Shown: positions 51,101 to 62,470, numbered from the stretch's first letter. The stretch is DNA of 64,000 bases from Symbiodinium natans (GCA_905221605.1 CAJNDS010002105.1:498001-562000), one strand, 5' to 3'. The notes: a model not told the origin generated them from the sequence alone. A program made the numbers and translations.

Positions 51101-51849
51101 AGTATTCCGCGGTGTTTTGCGGTGCTCTCTCCTCGGTCCCGTCCGTGTGTTCGGCCGAAAATACTTTACTTATCAACTGTGTGCAATGTGCAAAATCTCT
51201 GCATCTGTTCTTTTTGTGAGATACAAGTACGACTATCGTACCTTCATTGCGGGGCACAAGGCATGCAAACAAGCAAGCCTTCTCAAGCTGCACGCGCGGG
51301 CCTATCTCTCTGTGTGTGTGGGTGTGCCAGGTTGAGTTCCTCACAGTCGATAAGATCCTGACGAAGTTCTTTGGGCGCTTCATCCTCGGAGCTGCTTGGC
51401 CGGATGTCTGGCATTCACGCGTCAAGACGTCAGGATGGCCGAGTTGCTTCGTGAATTGAAGGTCGACGAAAGTAGGGGTACCTTATTATTAGACGGGAAT
51501 CTTACGATTTGGGGGTCTATGTTAAGGGCCCCTTATTTCCGTAAACACCCCCCAAAACGATTCCAGGAGAAATCGAAGTACATCGACGACGACGGCAACG
51601 TCATCCAAATGCCCGGTGCGCAGTACCAGGAGCATCCGAGAACAGAATGCGGTTTAGGGTTTAGGGTTTATCTTTAGGGTTTAGGGTTTAGGGTTTAGGG
51701 TTTAGGGTTTAGGGTTTAGGGTTTAGGGTTTAGCAGAAGCCCGGCGCAGACAGCTTTGCAGCAATTGTTGATACCCCACACATCAACAAACAGACACCAA
51801 CCTTCGGCAGGACAACGGCGTCCGAGTTCTCTACGATGGCATGAAGTAA
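48180..51849 (+). CDS. Short-chain dehydrogenase, NYC1/NOL (chlorophyll b reductase)-like
   Basis: NAD(P)H-dependent Rossmann-fold reductase; plant NYC1/NOL reduce chlorophyll b to 7-hydroxymethyl chlorophyll a in plastids. Blocks: nucleotide-binding VVITGGAAGVGYAYADEF (48,243), VVICDVK (48,399), CDVSSIESINKLIEFVKK to 48,887, then YWINNAGINGGRKRF (NNAG at 48,972-48,983), LCTHAAMRMMEEQ (about 49,250), SHIFNTVGSG (49,428), active-site YGATK (50,132-50,146, in YVTYGATKRGLPQMTES), CHCLSPGM (50,426-50,449), VFTDLLLND (50,524-50,550), ELRKFPFGVLAAQPEEV across 50,607/50,661, AKDLVPKILGISGNGKSA, TVDKILTKFFGRFIL (51,343), KSKYIDDDGNVIQM (51,570) and DNGVRVLYDGMK with TAA at 51,847-51,849. The SHIFN...YGxTKxGL and SPGMxxTDLLL patterns are NOL-like rather than generic SDR. 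Resolved introns: 48,888-48,967 (GC-AG), 50,450-50,523 and 50,608-50,660 (GT-AG), 51,630-51,810 (GA-AG). The N-terminal exon and plastid-targeting sequence are unclear; 47,880-48,115 is a candidate. Confidence 0.88.
48637..48692. repeat. (CTG/CAG)n microsatellite
   Basis: GCTGCTGCTGCAGCTGCTGC-type run. Intronic in the SDR gene between the VVICDVK and CDVSS exons. Confidence 0.92.
48732..48757. repeat. (TG)n microsatellite
   Basis: TGTGTCTGTGTGTGTGTGTG run in the same SDR intron. Confidence 0.92.
50371..50404. repeat. GGTATGACAA short tandem repeat
   Basis: Three copies of GGTATGAC(C/A)(T/A), with 10-bp spacing between the last two, upstream of the CHCLSPGM exon of the SDR gene. Confidence 0.85.
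51653..51733. repeat. Interstitial telomere array (TTTAGGG)10
   Basis: Two intact TTTAGGG units (51,653-51,666), one diverged TTTATC, then eight intact units from 51,673 ending in TTTAG at 51,733. The array lies inside the last intron of the SDR gene (51,630-51,810). Confidence 0.98.
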
Positions 51850-52660
51850 GGAGTCACCAGTTGAGGAAACCTCAAAGAACCCAGAGATTTGATGCGAACT
51901 CCAAGAGTTTGCAATTTGCACACTGTACACAGACATGCCCACTGTCACTGACAGGACTAGCTGTTTAAGCGTTAATTTTTGGATTCCATGCGGCGTGAGA
52001 TGATGGTGGTCGACTTGTACCCACTGCGGGTTGTGCAGTGCAGAGTACCTGGGGTATGTTGCAATGTTCTCTGCCAACAGTGGCCAGCAGTCATGAGTTG
52101 CTGACGCCACCATTGTCGGCACGAGCCAGCGCTTCAAAGCCTGCGAACCATGGCATTCTGCCGTCCCACGATTGGAACCGACCTGTCATTTCTCCTATGA
52201 CAAGACCAGCTTGCCATCTGAGAGTTAAAAAAAGGCACCAAACAACTCTACCCACATGTTTTCCTTGAAGCCCTTAAAATCCGGGTATTCCCGGACCTGG
52301 TCTTTGCCACACATTTTCAGGCAGCATCGCTTCGCTTGCGCAGTGGAGCTCCCCTCTTTGGAGGTGGTCTCGACTGTCTGGACCTGAGACCTGAGTGGGG
52401 TCTCCTCCACAAGAAGGGAAAGCATGGCCTCACGTTAGGACCAGACGTTCCGGGAGCGTTTGACGTCGGAGGTGGTTGTGTGGGGACCTTAGTGTGAACT
52501 CTTGTGCCCTGTTTTGCCCCGGCAGAATGTGGCAAAATGTGGCAAAATGTGGCTTTGCGTGTTGGCTGGAGCATCTGCAGGCTGGCTTACGGGCTGCCGA
52601 TGAGCACAACGATAGCTACACATAGCTACCGATTCGCTTCCGTTTTGTTCTCCTTGGGCC
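51850..52660. other. Region 3' of the SDR gene; no gene seen
   Basis: No coding signal supported. Tandem AATGTGGCAA units at about 52,525-52,553. Confidence 0.45.
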
Positions 52661-52668
52661 GATGAATC

Positions 52669-53386
52669 CCTGATGAAGTTGAATGGTTCATATCCTGATA
52701 TCTTGGGGCCAAAGCTCCTGCACCGCATGGCTCCTTGCGCGCGTTTCAGGTCTGGAAAGTCCATGTACAAGTTGCTGAACTTGCGAGGTGGGGCAGCGCG
52801 AGCAGCGCCCGCGCTTGTTTTTTTTTGCATGCCAGCAGCAGAGAACCAGTTGCCGAGTCATGTGCAATTGCTTGGCCGTATGCAGCTGCCGTCGTCTTCT
52901 GGCAGTGAACTTCGTAGACATACGGAGACAATTCCAATGGCCGAAGGCCATCAGACAGGTAACCTACAAGCAATACTTTCTCATCAGCATGCTGACATAC
53001 AGACTGCATGCGATCTGGACACATGACCTGGAGCCACTGTTCAGTATAAAGCTTTTTAGTAACTTTAATTGCTTCTATGGGCAACTTTTTTCGACTTCGC
53101 CTTAGCAGCTGTGGAGCCATGTGCACATGAGGGGGCTGCTCAAACTTCTGGTACTTTCAGCTCCGGTGCTGGGCTGAAATACTTGTGACCCCACTGCAAC
53201 CGCGTGCTAGTTGAGCTGACTGCTAGACATTGCCGTGTGCACACTTGCAGCCAGGCAAGCAGAAATCCTTGGCAAGCAGAGAAAGCAACCATGACGAAGC
53301 GAACCCCAAAACTGCCAAGGTCTGCGGCTGCTGACCTCTATGGAGCTGAATGGATCATGGGATGTTTGCGAAGAAGGTCAGGTTAG
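52669..53386 (+). CDS. Possible exons, unassigned
   Basis: + frames at 52,673-52,810 (MKLNGSYPDILGPKLLHRM, then SGKSMYKLLNLRGG) and 53,250-53,386 (Lys/Arg-rich, AEKATMTKRTPKLPRSAAA). No family was recognised and splice borders are unknown. Confidence 0.2.
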
Positions 53387-53756
53387 CAAGCCTCACAAAT
53401 CTGGCAATCCAGATTTAATCGAACCTTGGTTTGCAGGGACTGAAGGTTGCTCTCCCGATTTTGATTTCGGTACTGTCTGGAACTGTACTTGCGTGATGTG
53501 CCCGCCAGCAAGGAACTGATGTGGCCTTGCGGGCCTGAAAAGCCACTGCCTCAAACACTGCCTGTGCTCAAACTATCTCTGTCACAGAGTTGTAGAAGAA
53601 GATGATAGAAGATGCGTCGTGCAATCAGGCTTCTGACGCCGGATCAATTCTCTCCCGAGCAGCAGGCACTGCAGGACAGGAGCAGCGACGCTCAGAGTTC
53701 CTTCTGCAAGACCTCTTGAAAGCTCGAGGTACCCCCGAGGTGTAATACTGTAACCT

Positions 53757-53830
53757 CTGTAACCGTAGCGCAGTGGTAGTGGTCACTCCGGTGGGACCGG
53801 TGGATCCTCGTTGTGCTTGGTTCGTATTGT
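53757..53830 (+). other. A-box-like stretch, tRNA not supported
   Basis: TAGCGCAGTGG fits a Pol III A box, and CCGGTGGGACCGG forms a small hairpin, but no matching B box or acceptor/T stems could be paired. Confidence 0.1.
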
Positions 53831-54047
53831 AAGTGGTGCATCGTGAATTGATGGTGTATTGTTGGTTGATGGGTTGGTGAGCCAGTTGCCTCGGAAAAGA
53901 CCCTAAACCCCAAGCTTTGCAGCTGAGTGGCAGCATCTGGGCTTGAATGTACTTTGGTCCAGCTTGTGGGCATACTTCACTGTTCTGGGGTTTGCCCAAG
54001 CGCACAAGCACGGAAACCGGATTACGTGGTTGCCGCCTGCAAGCAAA

Positions 54048-54894
54048 ATGAGCCGTCTTCTCTGCCGGCTCTATCTTCTGACGGCCATGTGGGCGCGTGG
54101 TGACGGCGAGGCAGATGGTAAGCAGATTCTGGACGCGAGGCTCGGCGCTCCACCACCACAACCTCAGATGCCAACAGTCTCTCCTGTCATCCCGACCACC
54201 CCCGCGCCGATCATCTCGCCGAACAAGCCGGGCTGCGCTGTCGATATCACCACCGCCATCTACGACATCGCAACCTTCGCAAAGTACATCATGTACTCGA
54301 CAACCGACTGCTCCCAGCCAGGTCAGATCGCCACAGTCTGTGCCGACGTCATTCTGCAAACGGTGCGATACATGGCGAAAACCGCCGGAATCCTTTCTGA
54401 TGCGGTCTTCACATGTGGCAAATCAACGCTGGATGCAGCCAAACTATCGCCGACTCGCTCGGAGAGCTGGCTACGTTGCGTTGATGGAGATCACGTGTAA
54501 AGGACAGGGACTGTCCTGTTCATCCCAAGTATTCAACTTCCTGTCCTCCGGGCTGCATGCTGCGAAGAACATCGACACAGCCATCCTACAATGCCCCATG
54601 CGCGGTGGTGATGATGGCGGTGACGATGGTGGAGTCGATGGTGATGGCGGTGATGGTGGCGACGGTGGCAGCATTGCTCCCGCAACGACGGCGGCACCCC
54701 CGCCCAACCTGACGCCTGACCAGGTTGCGCAGTTCTATCCGAATGGGCCCGACGGCGCACCACCTGTTCTCGGATCAAGCCCTGACCGCCTGCTGCTGGG
54801 GTCATCGCTGCGTGGCAAAGGATGGCATCCATCAAAGCCTGCAGCAGCCAAATCCCGTTCCATTCTTCCGACGTCCGCGGAGGGCCTGGAGTGA
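54048..54894 (+). CDS. Secreted/extracytoplasmic repeat protein with internal frame change
   Basis: ATG at 54,048 gives a short hydrophobic leader (LLCRLYLLTAMWA), then a Pro-rich linker, then a Cys-bounded helical unit CAVDITTAIYDIATFAKYI ending in DCS, and a second unit CADVILQTVRYMAK ending in FTC. That frame runs to a stop at 54,498-54,500. From about 54,470 another + frame continues the same kind of unit (SCSSQVFNFLSSGLHAAK, then ILQCP), followed by an Asp/Gly repeat and a Pro-rich tail to TGA 54,892-54,894. The repeated 'C(A)xDI...xC' helical units suggest a secreted multi-repeat protein family known only as hypothetical proteins. The frame change at 54,430-54,490 could be a small missed intron, a sequencing error or a true break. 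Confidence 0.55.
54604..54672 (+). repeat. GGTGATGGCGGTGACGA-type coding tandem repeat
   Basis: Imperfect 6-12-bp units encoding Gly/Asp (GGDDGGDDGGVDGDGG) in the secreted-protein frame. Confidence 0.9.
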
Positions 54895-54899
54895 GGCGG

Positions 54900-56080
54900 C
54901 GGTGCCGCGTTGCTTAGAGTTCGAGAGCCTAGTAAGCCGACGACCCTATAAAACTCGAGCCGTGCATGCCTTAACGCGAAAACCCTTTCCCCCAAGCATC
55001 AAACGCAGGGATATCGAGCGGCTTGATTGGCACAGCAAAGCTCACCTGTCAAGGTGAACAACAGGGCTGCCAGTGCTCAGGAAGTGCAGCTCTTCTAAAG
55101 TTTCTAAAGTGGAATCTTGAAGCCATCCCCCATCTCCAGACTGCCGGCCTTCCCTGCAGCTTGAGCACTCGGCATGGCAGCCTTGATAGCGGCAAGGCGA
55201 CTTGTTCCAAGCCAGAATTGCAAGCGAATGGTTCAGCAGTCTAGCATTTCACGGGCCGAGACTCATGCTGGCGCCTTAGCTTGCCTGAACCCTTTGGTGC
55301 CCAATGCATGCCCTCAATCATCTTAATCCGATTGTCTCACCATTGTTTCACTCATGGTCGGTCCGTGGCATTCGGTTGAACCAGGTGAAGCGCTTTTTTC
55401 GATGACTTGTTGTACTGCAGATTTCCACTGCATGCAAACAGTTAAAGGCTTAGATGGTTGTGGTATCTAGAATCTAGACCCACGTAGAAGCAGGACTTAG
55501 GCAATGAACTGTGGCTGCAAGGCAGTCTGCATACCCAAATAGTAGGATTCTCTGCTTGAGTCTCCTGCTTTTAACAGGTACAACCCCCCTGTAGATTTCT
55601 ATGTTCGGGTTAGTTTCACCCGTGCCGCACTCCTTATCTTCGGATGTGCGGGGGCTGAGTGAGGTGAGTCTCCTGCTTTTGATCCAGCCAGTGCACTGTA
55701 TAGGAAATGGCTTGAGAAAGAAAACCTTGCGCAGTTCATGTTGCCGGATGCATGTTGCATGCTTTGCATGGGGCTCCGCAGACGTGGTGGCACGAAACAT
55801 ACAAAGCCACACTGAGCTTAGCGGAACCCTCTCCGTGCCGCATTGCGCAGATGCAGCAAGAGAGACAGTAGACGTCCTAGGCTGACTGTCGCGCTATGAC
55901 CACGCGACATGGCAAAAGACCAGCATCAGCACACGCGTGCATAGCAAGGAGCCTTATCTGCGAACATCACCATCGCGTCGACACGAGTCTCCCCATCGCG
56001 ATCCTTTCAAGTGTTTGTCGGAACCTTCAGAAACTCCGTGAGCGCATCGTGCCAAGCAAAGGCCCATCCATTCTAAAAGA
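54900..56080. other. No gene seen
   Basis: No supported coding. GAGTCTCCTGCTTTT occurs at 55,558-55,572 and again at 55,666-55,680, each followed within 10 bp by CAG, like two copies of an intron 3' end. Confidence 0.35.
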
Positions 56081-56086
56081 AGTACC

Positions 56087-57775
56087 ATGCTCTGCACGAT
56101 ACCAGCAGACACGGACTATCATCAAGCGATTCGCACCCAATGCAGGTTGCGCAGAGACGAAATCATGAAGCCAATGGTCTTGTCGGTCGCATGGCCCTCC
56201 TTTGCTGGCTTTGGCGTACCGCCTTCCAGTGAGCGGCCATGGGACCATGGGATGCGGCCCTGGGCCCATACGACTTCGAGCCAGGGGAAAAGACCACATG
56301 CCGGTGCTGGCCCGAAACCTCATGGGAATACCACGACTGGCTTCCGGAAGAACCTCAACGAGCACTTGCCGAGATGGAGAAGATCAAGTGCATGAACGCG
56401 ACAGTGCCAACTGCAACAAACACAAGTGCAAACTCCGGAAACCTCAAAAGAGCAAAGCAGAAGTGCAGGTGCAGATGTGTGCAGAGAGCACGATGGTTGT
56501 AGCCCACACACGAGAACTCCGACAGGATTCATGGCACCGGGTCACAGGGCACTGTGTCATGCGAACCCAACGGCGCGATGCAGCAGAGGCAAAAATCACA
56601 TGAAGGAAGGTTCGATGGTAGGCATGGGTCGGGCTACCTTCCTCAAAACCCGAAATGAGAGGAAAGTGAACCAGAGTGTGTGATGGGAGCTCGCCTTAAC
56701 GCGCAAGATGCAGGAAGAAGCCAGCAAGTCGCCTGAGCCCATCAATGTCCTCGTGACTGACGCGGACCGTGCTTCAATAAATCACTAGTGTGTATTTGAT
56801 GTTCATGCTAAGTGAAGTTTGGAGCAGTCGAGCTATTCGCAAGTCCAGCTGTTCAAGGATCGCAGGCAGCACGTTGTGCACTGCGCGTCCCGTGCGACTG
56901 GAGTCGACTCTGTGGATTCTATAGGCCTTGTGCATCCTTGTCATCACTTGTCGCAATTTGCTCCTTGCCCTTGACGGTTTTAGTATCTTTCTCCACCGTC
57001 AGGGGCGACCAGCAAGTCGGCAAGCGAAACGGAAAGCGAGGCATACGACGGCTTCTTTGGAAGTTGGCGGCGAAGACCCTTGGGCTGAACATACTGCTCT
57101 GCTGCACCTCCCCTCCGCTGCGTGAGCTCACCATTGTGCCTGCCAGTGTACGACCGCATGGCGCTGCTTTTTTGGCTTTCCTGGCGGCTCGCACGAATTC
57201 AGGCTTCAAGAAGACTTTCTTCGGCGCATCTTCGTCCACGAGCAATGGCAAAAGTGGAGCTGAGAGCCATGCCTGTCATTTATGCAGGTCTTGTTGCAGG
57301 TCTTGCAGAGCCGAGCTGCTCCAGACCCTCTATAGAACGCTTCTCTGACCTTTTCGATGAAGTCTGGGTATGCCCCCACAACTGACTTGACTGGAGACCG
57401 AAGGATTGACACCCTGCCGGCAGAGGACTTTGCCCTGAATCTATTGGAGCTGAGTCTGGCGGTTTGTGCTTCTTGGCCTTTAATACCTAGCCGACCTAGC
57501 CCCAAAGATGCACTTCCAACATCCCCAGCTTGCTCTGACACTGAGGATGCTAGCACCGAGATCTTGCAGGAGTTCGCAAGAAAAGCGCAGCAGGATGGGC
57601 TTCTTCGCAAGCTCCTGCATCGTTGCGCTGCCATGTGCGCTCATATGCTTTCTCATGGGATTTGAGACTCTGAAGGACGGGGAGAAAAACTACAAGGTTC
57701 TGAAGCGGCTGGTAATGTTGGCTCGGACTGTTGGCCTCATCGCTGACGCAGGCATCCTGGCATCCTCTTAGATAA
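56087..57775 (+). CDS. Possible exons, unassigned
   Basis: + frames with protein-like segments: 56,340-56,460 (Glu/Lys-rich), 57,357-57,665 (PAEDFALNLLELSLAVCASW, then TEILQEFARKAQQDGLLRKL) and 57,672-57,771 (EKNYKVLKRLVMLARTVGL). A minus frame (56,919-57,251) is also open and Lys/Arg-rich. Strand is therefore uncertain; + is preferred by the array direction and by helix content at 57.4-57.7 kb. Confidence 0.25.
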
Positions 57776-58221
57776 GGGATTTCGGCTCTCGAATAGTTGG
57801 GAGGTTTGTCCGATGTTGTGGATCCTGCATGTTCGGCGCATGTCGGTGCTGTATAGCACCTATTTGGTTTGGTCCGCTCTTCTTTTCGGTGTGTCTTGTG
57901 CGCTTCCCTCCACTTGCGAACAAGCAAGCAGCAAATTGGAAAAGGAGTGAGTTTCATTTTCGGCACAGCTTGTCATGGCCACGCCGAAGCTGCAATTTAC
58001 CGGTCGTTGCAGCATGTCCTGGTAGGGTACTGGGACTGCCTCTACAAAGGCACCCTGAATTCGCGAAGACCTGGGCAGTGTGAGTGTCAGGTTCTGGCGG
58101 CGCTGGCAGCATCTCCTGTCAGTTGCCGATGCCAGTCCGAGATCTTGCCCAGGCGTTCATGCAGGCGGGGCGGTCGCCCATGACACATGTCGCAGCCTGG
58201 CAGAGACATGCACATGTACAC

Positions 58222-58292
58222 ACGTATATATATATATATATGTGTATATACATTATATATATATGCATATAATATTATATTTATATTTACAC
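58222..58292. repeat. (TA)n microsatellite
   Basis: TATATATATATATGTGTATA-type run followed by further AT-only sequence, in a stretch (57,780-58,740) without supported genes. Confidence 0.95.
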
Positions 58293-58740
58293 AACAAGCT
58301 GGTGGCATGATCAGGACGATCTCAGCAGCATTGAGTTGATCGCCGAACAAGGCCGATGTTCCAGAGCTTGGCCGGTGATCCTCAATCCAGACTGAGAGCC
58401 TGCAAGCGGACAGAAGAGTGGCGCAGGTGAGTTTTCTGGATTTTCCAGTCAATGTACCACAGCCGAGTTTGGGGAGTCGCTTGGCAAAAACAACTCACCC
58501 ATCTGCTTCTCGATCGACTTTGAGATGAGGTCGGGCCTCGCCTCCAGCCCCACGGAAGGTGGCAGCTTCCCAGATGCAAATTCAAGTGTGCAGTTCGGAC
58601 GTCATCTCAACATCTGCCTCCTCTTTGGCTAAAAGTGCAATGTAAGGCAGTACTGAGCTGGGCCAGCCACAGAGGCCTTTGCTGGGACAGGTGGCTTGTC
58701 AAAGGCTTTCCCCGCCTTGCCATCGCCAGGTCTTCTTTGG

Positions 58741-60150
58741 CGCACAGTTCCAGTTTGGGCCGACCGGCTGCACTTGGCTGCACGCAGATGCGTAGAGCAA
58801 GATGCCTCCGGAATTGCAGGCAGTGAGTCCGCGCTGGGACTTCCACGATCCCCAAGGCTGCCCTCTGTCCGGGCATCCGCTTTGGCGCTGTTCACTGAGA
58901 GACCTGAGTGAATGTTGAGCGGCCTCTGAGCCCGTCGTTCTCGGTGTCGATACACCTCGATACACCTTGTTTTGATTTCATCGTGAGGCAAAATGAACGA
59001 TTGAAGCTCCAGGTTCCTACTGTAGGGAGATGCTAATGACCCTCTACGGCCTCTAGGGCTTCAGGCACATGAAGGCCGATTCGATTGAGGACCCAAATTT
59101 TGGACCAACCGCTTGGAAATAGAGTGGCACCCTCCATACGAGCCCTTCTTGCCCTCTGCCCCCATGGTCTAGGATGAGGCGGGAACCTGAGACACTTGAA
59201 ACAACTCAGGCTCCAAGGCCTCGGCAGATTTTGATCGGATGTGCCATGTCGAAGAGGGTCAGGTCAACTGTTAACTCAGTGGTTGCGAATTTATATAGAG
59301 CACTCTGCGGCAGGATGGGCCATCTAAACCACAGCTCCAGCGTCAGCACCTTCGGCTGCAGCTATTGTCGTTTGGCACGGAAAGCTGCGCCGTCCGATCT
59401 TCAAGAATACACAGAGAGATCGCATGCGTTGAAGCTTTGCCATGCAGGCAGTCAAGATGGCACGTTGGGTCTACCACGGTCTCCTAGGCGCATTTTCTTA
59501 TCCTTGCTGCTGCACGTGTCTCATCAGTAGCCCTTTGCTCTCCATCCTCTCCTCATGTTCTTCCAGGCCTGGCGGCTTGAATCACAGTTCCAGTGTCAGC
59601 ACCCTCGCCTGCAATCAGTCCAGTCGAGGCAATCTGTGTAACTTGGGGGGGGCATCGCCGAGGCAGCTCGGACGGCACCCTCGGCCTTCCCAGGCATGCG
59701 GTCTTCTGCAAACCGGTGCCTTAAAAAAGATGAGGGTGTGATGAGGGTATTTGAGTGCATTACTTCGTGCATGCGTTCCAAAACCAAGCAGCCAACCATC
59801 CCGTTGACAGGCCCGCTCATTTGCAGCACAGCTCCTCTACGGTCAGTGCCTGCGCTTGCACGGTCGTTTTCGCTCTTCCAGGCTTCAGTGCAGCGTAGTT
59901 AGGCCACTATGTGTACCGAGCTTGCTCCTTGCCATTTACCTGCTCCTCGTTTCGCCCAGCTGCACGTCTTTTCCTGGTCTAGCCCAGGCAGCTCAGATGG
60001 AACTCTGGGTCTACCAAGGCCCATTCTAGCCACGTCGCATCTTGGTAGCTGTGATAAGAAGAATTTCACACCTTGAACGATTGATACCTGACAGGTTACT
60101 TGGTCTGAATCACAGCACCTCCAATGTGAGCAACGCGAGTTGCAGGCACG
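58741..60150 (+). repeat. Degenerate array of repeated exon-like modules
   Basis: Two alternating short motifs recur. Motif L (CACAG(C/T)TCCAG-(T/C)GTCAGCACC-like) is at 58,741, 59,321, 59,574, 59,821 and 60,101. Motif U (CAGGCAG(T/C)(C/T)(A/C)AGATGG(C/A)A-like, then GGGTCTACCA) is at 58,817, 59,443, 59,660 and 59,983. L-to-L spacing is about 247-280 bp after the first 580-bp step. In one consistent + frame L encodes Gln-rich helix (SQLQ/SQFQCQHPRLQ/ESQHLQCEQRELQARL) and U encodes QAVKMARWVYHG/QAAQMELWVYQG/QAVSPRWDFHDPQG. This fits serial duplication of an exon pair with decay. Coding status is uncertain because other frames are also open in places. Confidence 0.55.
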
Positions 60151-60199
60151 TCTTTCTGGAGCACCCAGCCGAGATCTGGTTTGTTGTTTGCTGTCCGAA

Positions 60200-62470
60200 A
60201 GGTGCCAGGTAAAGTGTGGAACGCCGATGTGCATGATGTCCACGGTGCAATAGGATGGCAGAAGATGGAACGCCAGAACAGAGTCAAGCAAGAGACTTCA
60301 ACAGACCATCGCTGCGAAGCGTGCGGTTGTGCGCCAACATCATTCTTGAAGTCCGCTGTCAGCGCAGAATAGAATTTCGTAGGGAATGCGGCTAGAATGC
60401 GGCCGCACAATGCTTACAAAGATTAAGCCAGCGAAAACATGCAAAGATCCATTGGGTCTTATACATAGTCTTACAGTAGGCCATAGTAGGTCACCCAGCT
60501 TACTATAGAGCACGGTGTAAAGGATTTTTCTGTCAGAGTCAGAATGTTCGCAAGTCTAAGGGTAAGTGAAGTGGCCCTATCCGGCGCAGGGCGGCGATGA
60601 ACCGCAGCGCATCAATGGGCAACTCTGCATGCAGCACAGAAGGCAGGCAAAGCTACAAGTACATACATGCCTGTGCATGATATACACATATATATATATG
60701 TATATAGAATTATAAAGATTTAATATAGATACATATACCGTGTATATGTATGTATACGTATATGCATTTACATACACATACACGTCTACATGTACATGTA
60801 CATATACATATGCTAAAGTGTAAATAAATAGAGAGATGTGTATATAAGCTTATTGAGTATACTCTTCAAATCGCAGAACGAAGCCGCCAACTGTTGGCAT
60901 GGATTGTAAACCCAGGCAGCGAGAAAGGAGATGCTACAAGTGCTTTCCTTCGGAGGTCAGGCACTAAGACGTGACAAGTAGGGCGAGACATCGTTGATTG
61001 CTCTTCTGCGTGACGGGCACTGGCCCAGGCAGTTTGCCAGGCGCAGCGGCTCAAATTGCAGCAGCTTGGAAACGAGATGTGTTTTGCAATTCAATGTTTG
61101 ACCTTTGGGTGCAGCACCGCGACCTGAGCCAAATAAGGGTTTGATGGATTTGGATGTGCAATGATGTGCTGCTGTACTATGAGCACTGAGGCACAGGTAG
61201 TGTTGGTGGAGGCGGCCTTGGTGCATTGCAAAGGCTCGGGCTTTCGAAGTCGAAACTAGATCGTGGGGGAGGTCTTTCCGCACGCTCTGGTGAGGCGACT
61301 GGGGCTGGGCATGGGCTCTTCGAGTGGCGGCTCGACTGCAAACCAGCAAGAACATCGCGGCCATCTCCAAGTTGCGGCGATCTTTGTTTACAGCGAAATG
61401 TCATGTAGACATGATAGTTATCAAAGCTGAGCAGCCAGGCCATGTGACCAACGAGGAGGGTCTCAGGCACGCGGCATGCGGGAAGGGGCGGGAGCATGCA
61501 GCAACCAGCACATGATTGACGATTCGCTTGACGAGCACAAGAGATGAGGCAACATTGTTTACACAGACTGCTTTCTCTGGGGATGGCTCTGATCTGAGAT
61601 CTGGATTCTCAGGCCACTGGGTTTATACCGTGGCACATCCAATGCCAGTGCCTTGCCTGAAGTTTGTCACGGTGCGTAAACTTTGTCGGGGCATCACGAA
61701 CGTAGAGCACAGCCTGGAAGCTCCATGAAGGTTTAGGGTTTAGGGTTTAGGGTAGTGTTTGCACGCGCAATTGACGGAGGCAGTGTGGTCGAATCGGAGG
61801 GCATGAGGAGACTGGGTGTGTTCTGGATGTGGGTACACCAGTGCGCTATTTCTCGAAAGTTCCTCACAGAACATAGCCGCAGCCCCTCGCAGGAAGATTG
61901 CCTTCAACCGGAGCTGCTCGAACTTCAGCAACTTTAGCTGTACGTCCTTCGCTGACTTCAATCAGAAGCATGGGTGGCATGCCTGCAACTTGCACATTCG
62001 GTGCTTCGTAGGCCTCTTCAGAAGGCGAGTTGAAGGGGGAGGTTGTGAGGTTGACCTGGATGAGATATACGATGCCAGAGCAGAACGAGCAGACATGATC
62101 CCAGAAGTCCGTGAGGCTTGGTGGTGTGGCGACACCATCCTTCCTCCAATTCCTTGCCACGGTGCACGATGCAGGAATCAAGGCATGCCGAGGCAACCGC
62201 CCACGGAAATTACAGAGCATCCAGGACGGCGAGTCACGTGTTCGGCTGGTTTCGCAAGTGTCCCACAATGTGCACACTATGGGTTATGGCAGTAAGGGTA
62301 CTTAAAGTTATAAGATACAAGAAGGACCGGTGCCCCGAAAGGTCCGCACTCTCGTCAAGGTAATTTTGGCAGCCTTTCATTTCCTTAAGCTGGCCAGCTT
62401 GGCCATGGTCCCACTATGAGTTCTGTCGTATGATGTTGGCAGAAATGTCTTAACATGTGTTTACATCAGT
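60200..62470. other. Mostly unassigned; A/T microsatellite and isolated helical blocks
   Basis: 60,680-60,860 is a TATA/TACATA-rich microsatellite block. Two related Leu/Gln-rich stretches on the + strand, QAQRLKLQQLGNE (about 61,030-61,070) and QPELLELQQL (about 61,905-61,935), may be exons of the gene ending at 63,168. No other coding was recognised. Confidence 0.35.
61732..61752. repeat. Interstitial (TTTAGGG)3
   Basis: Three intact TTTAGGG units between unassigned open frames. Confidence 0.97.

Noticed and set aside
53757-53830. Candidate tRNA gene
   Set aside because: An A box is present but there is no acceptable B box, acceptor stem or T stem pairing.
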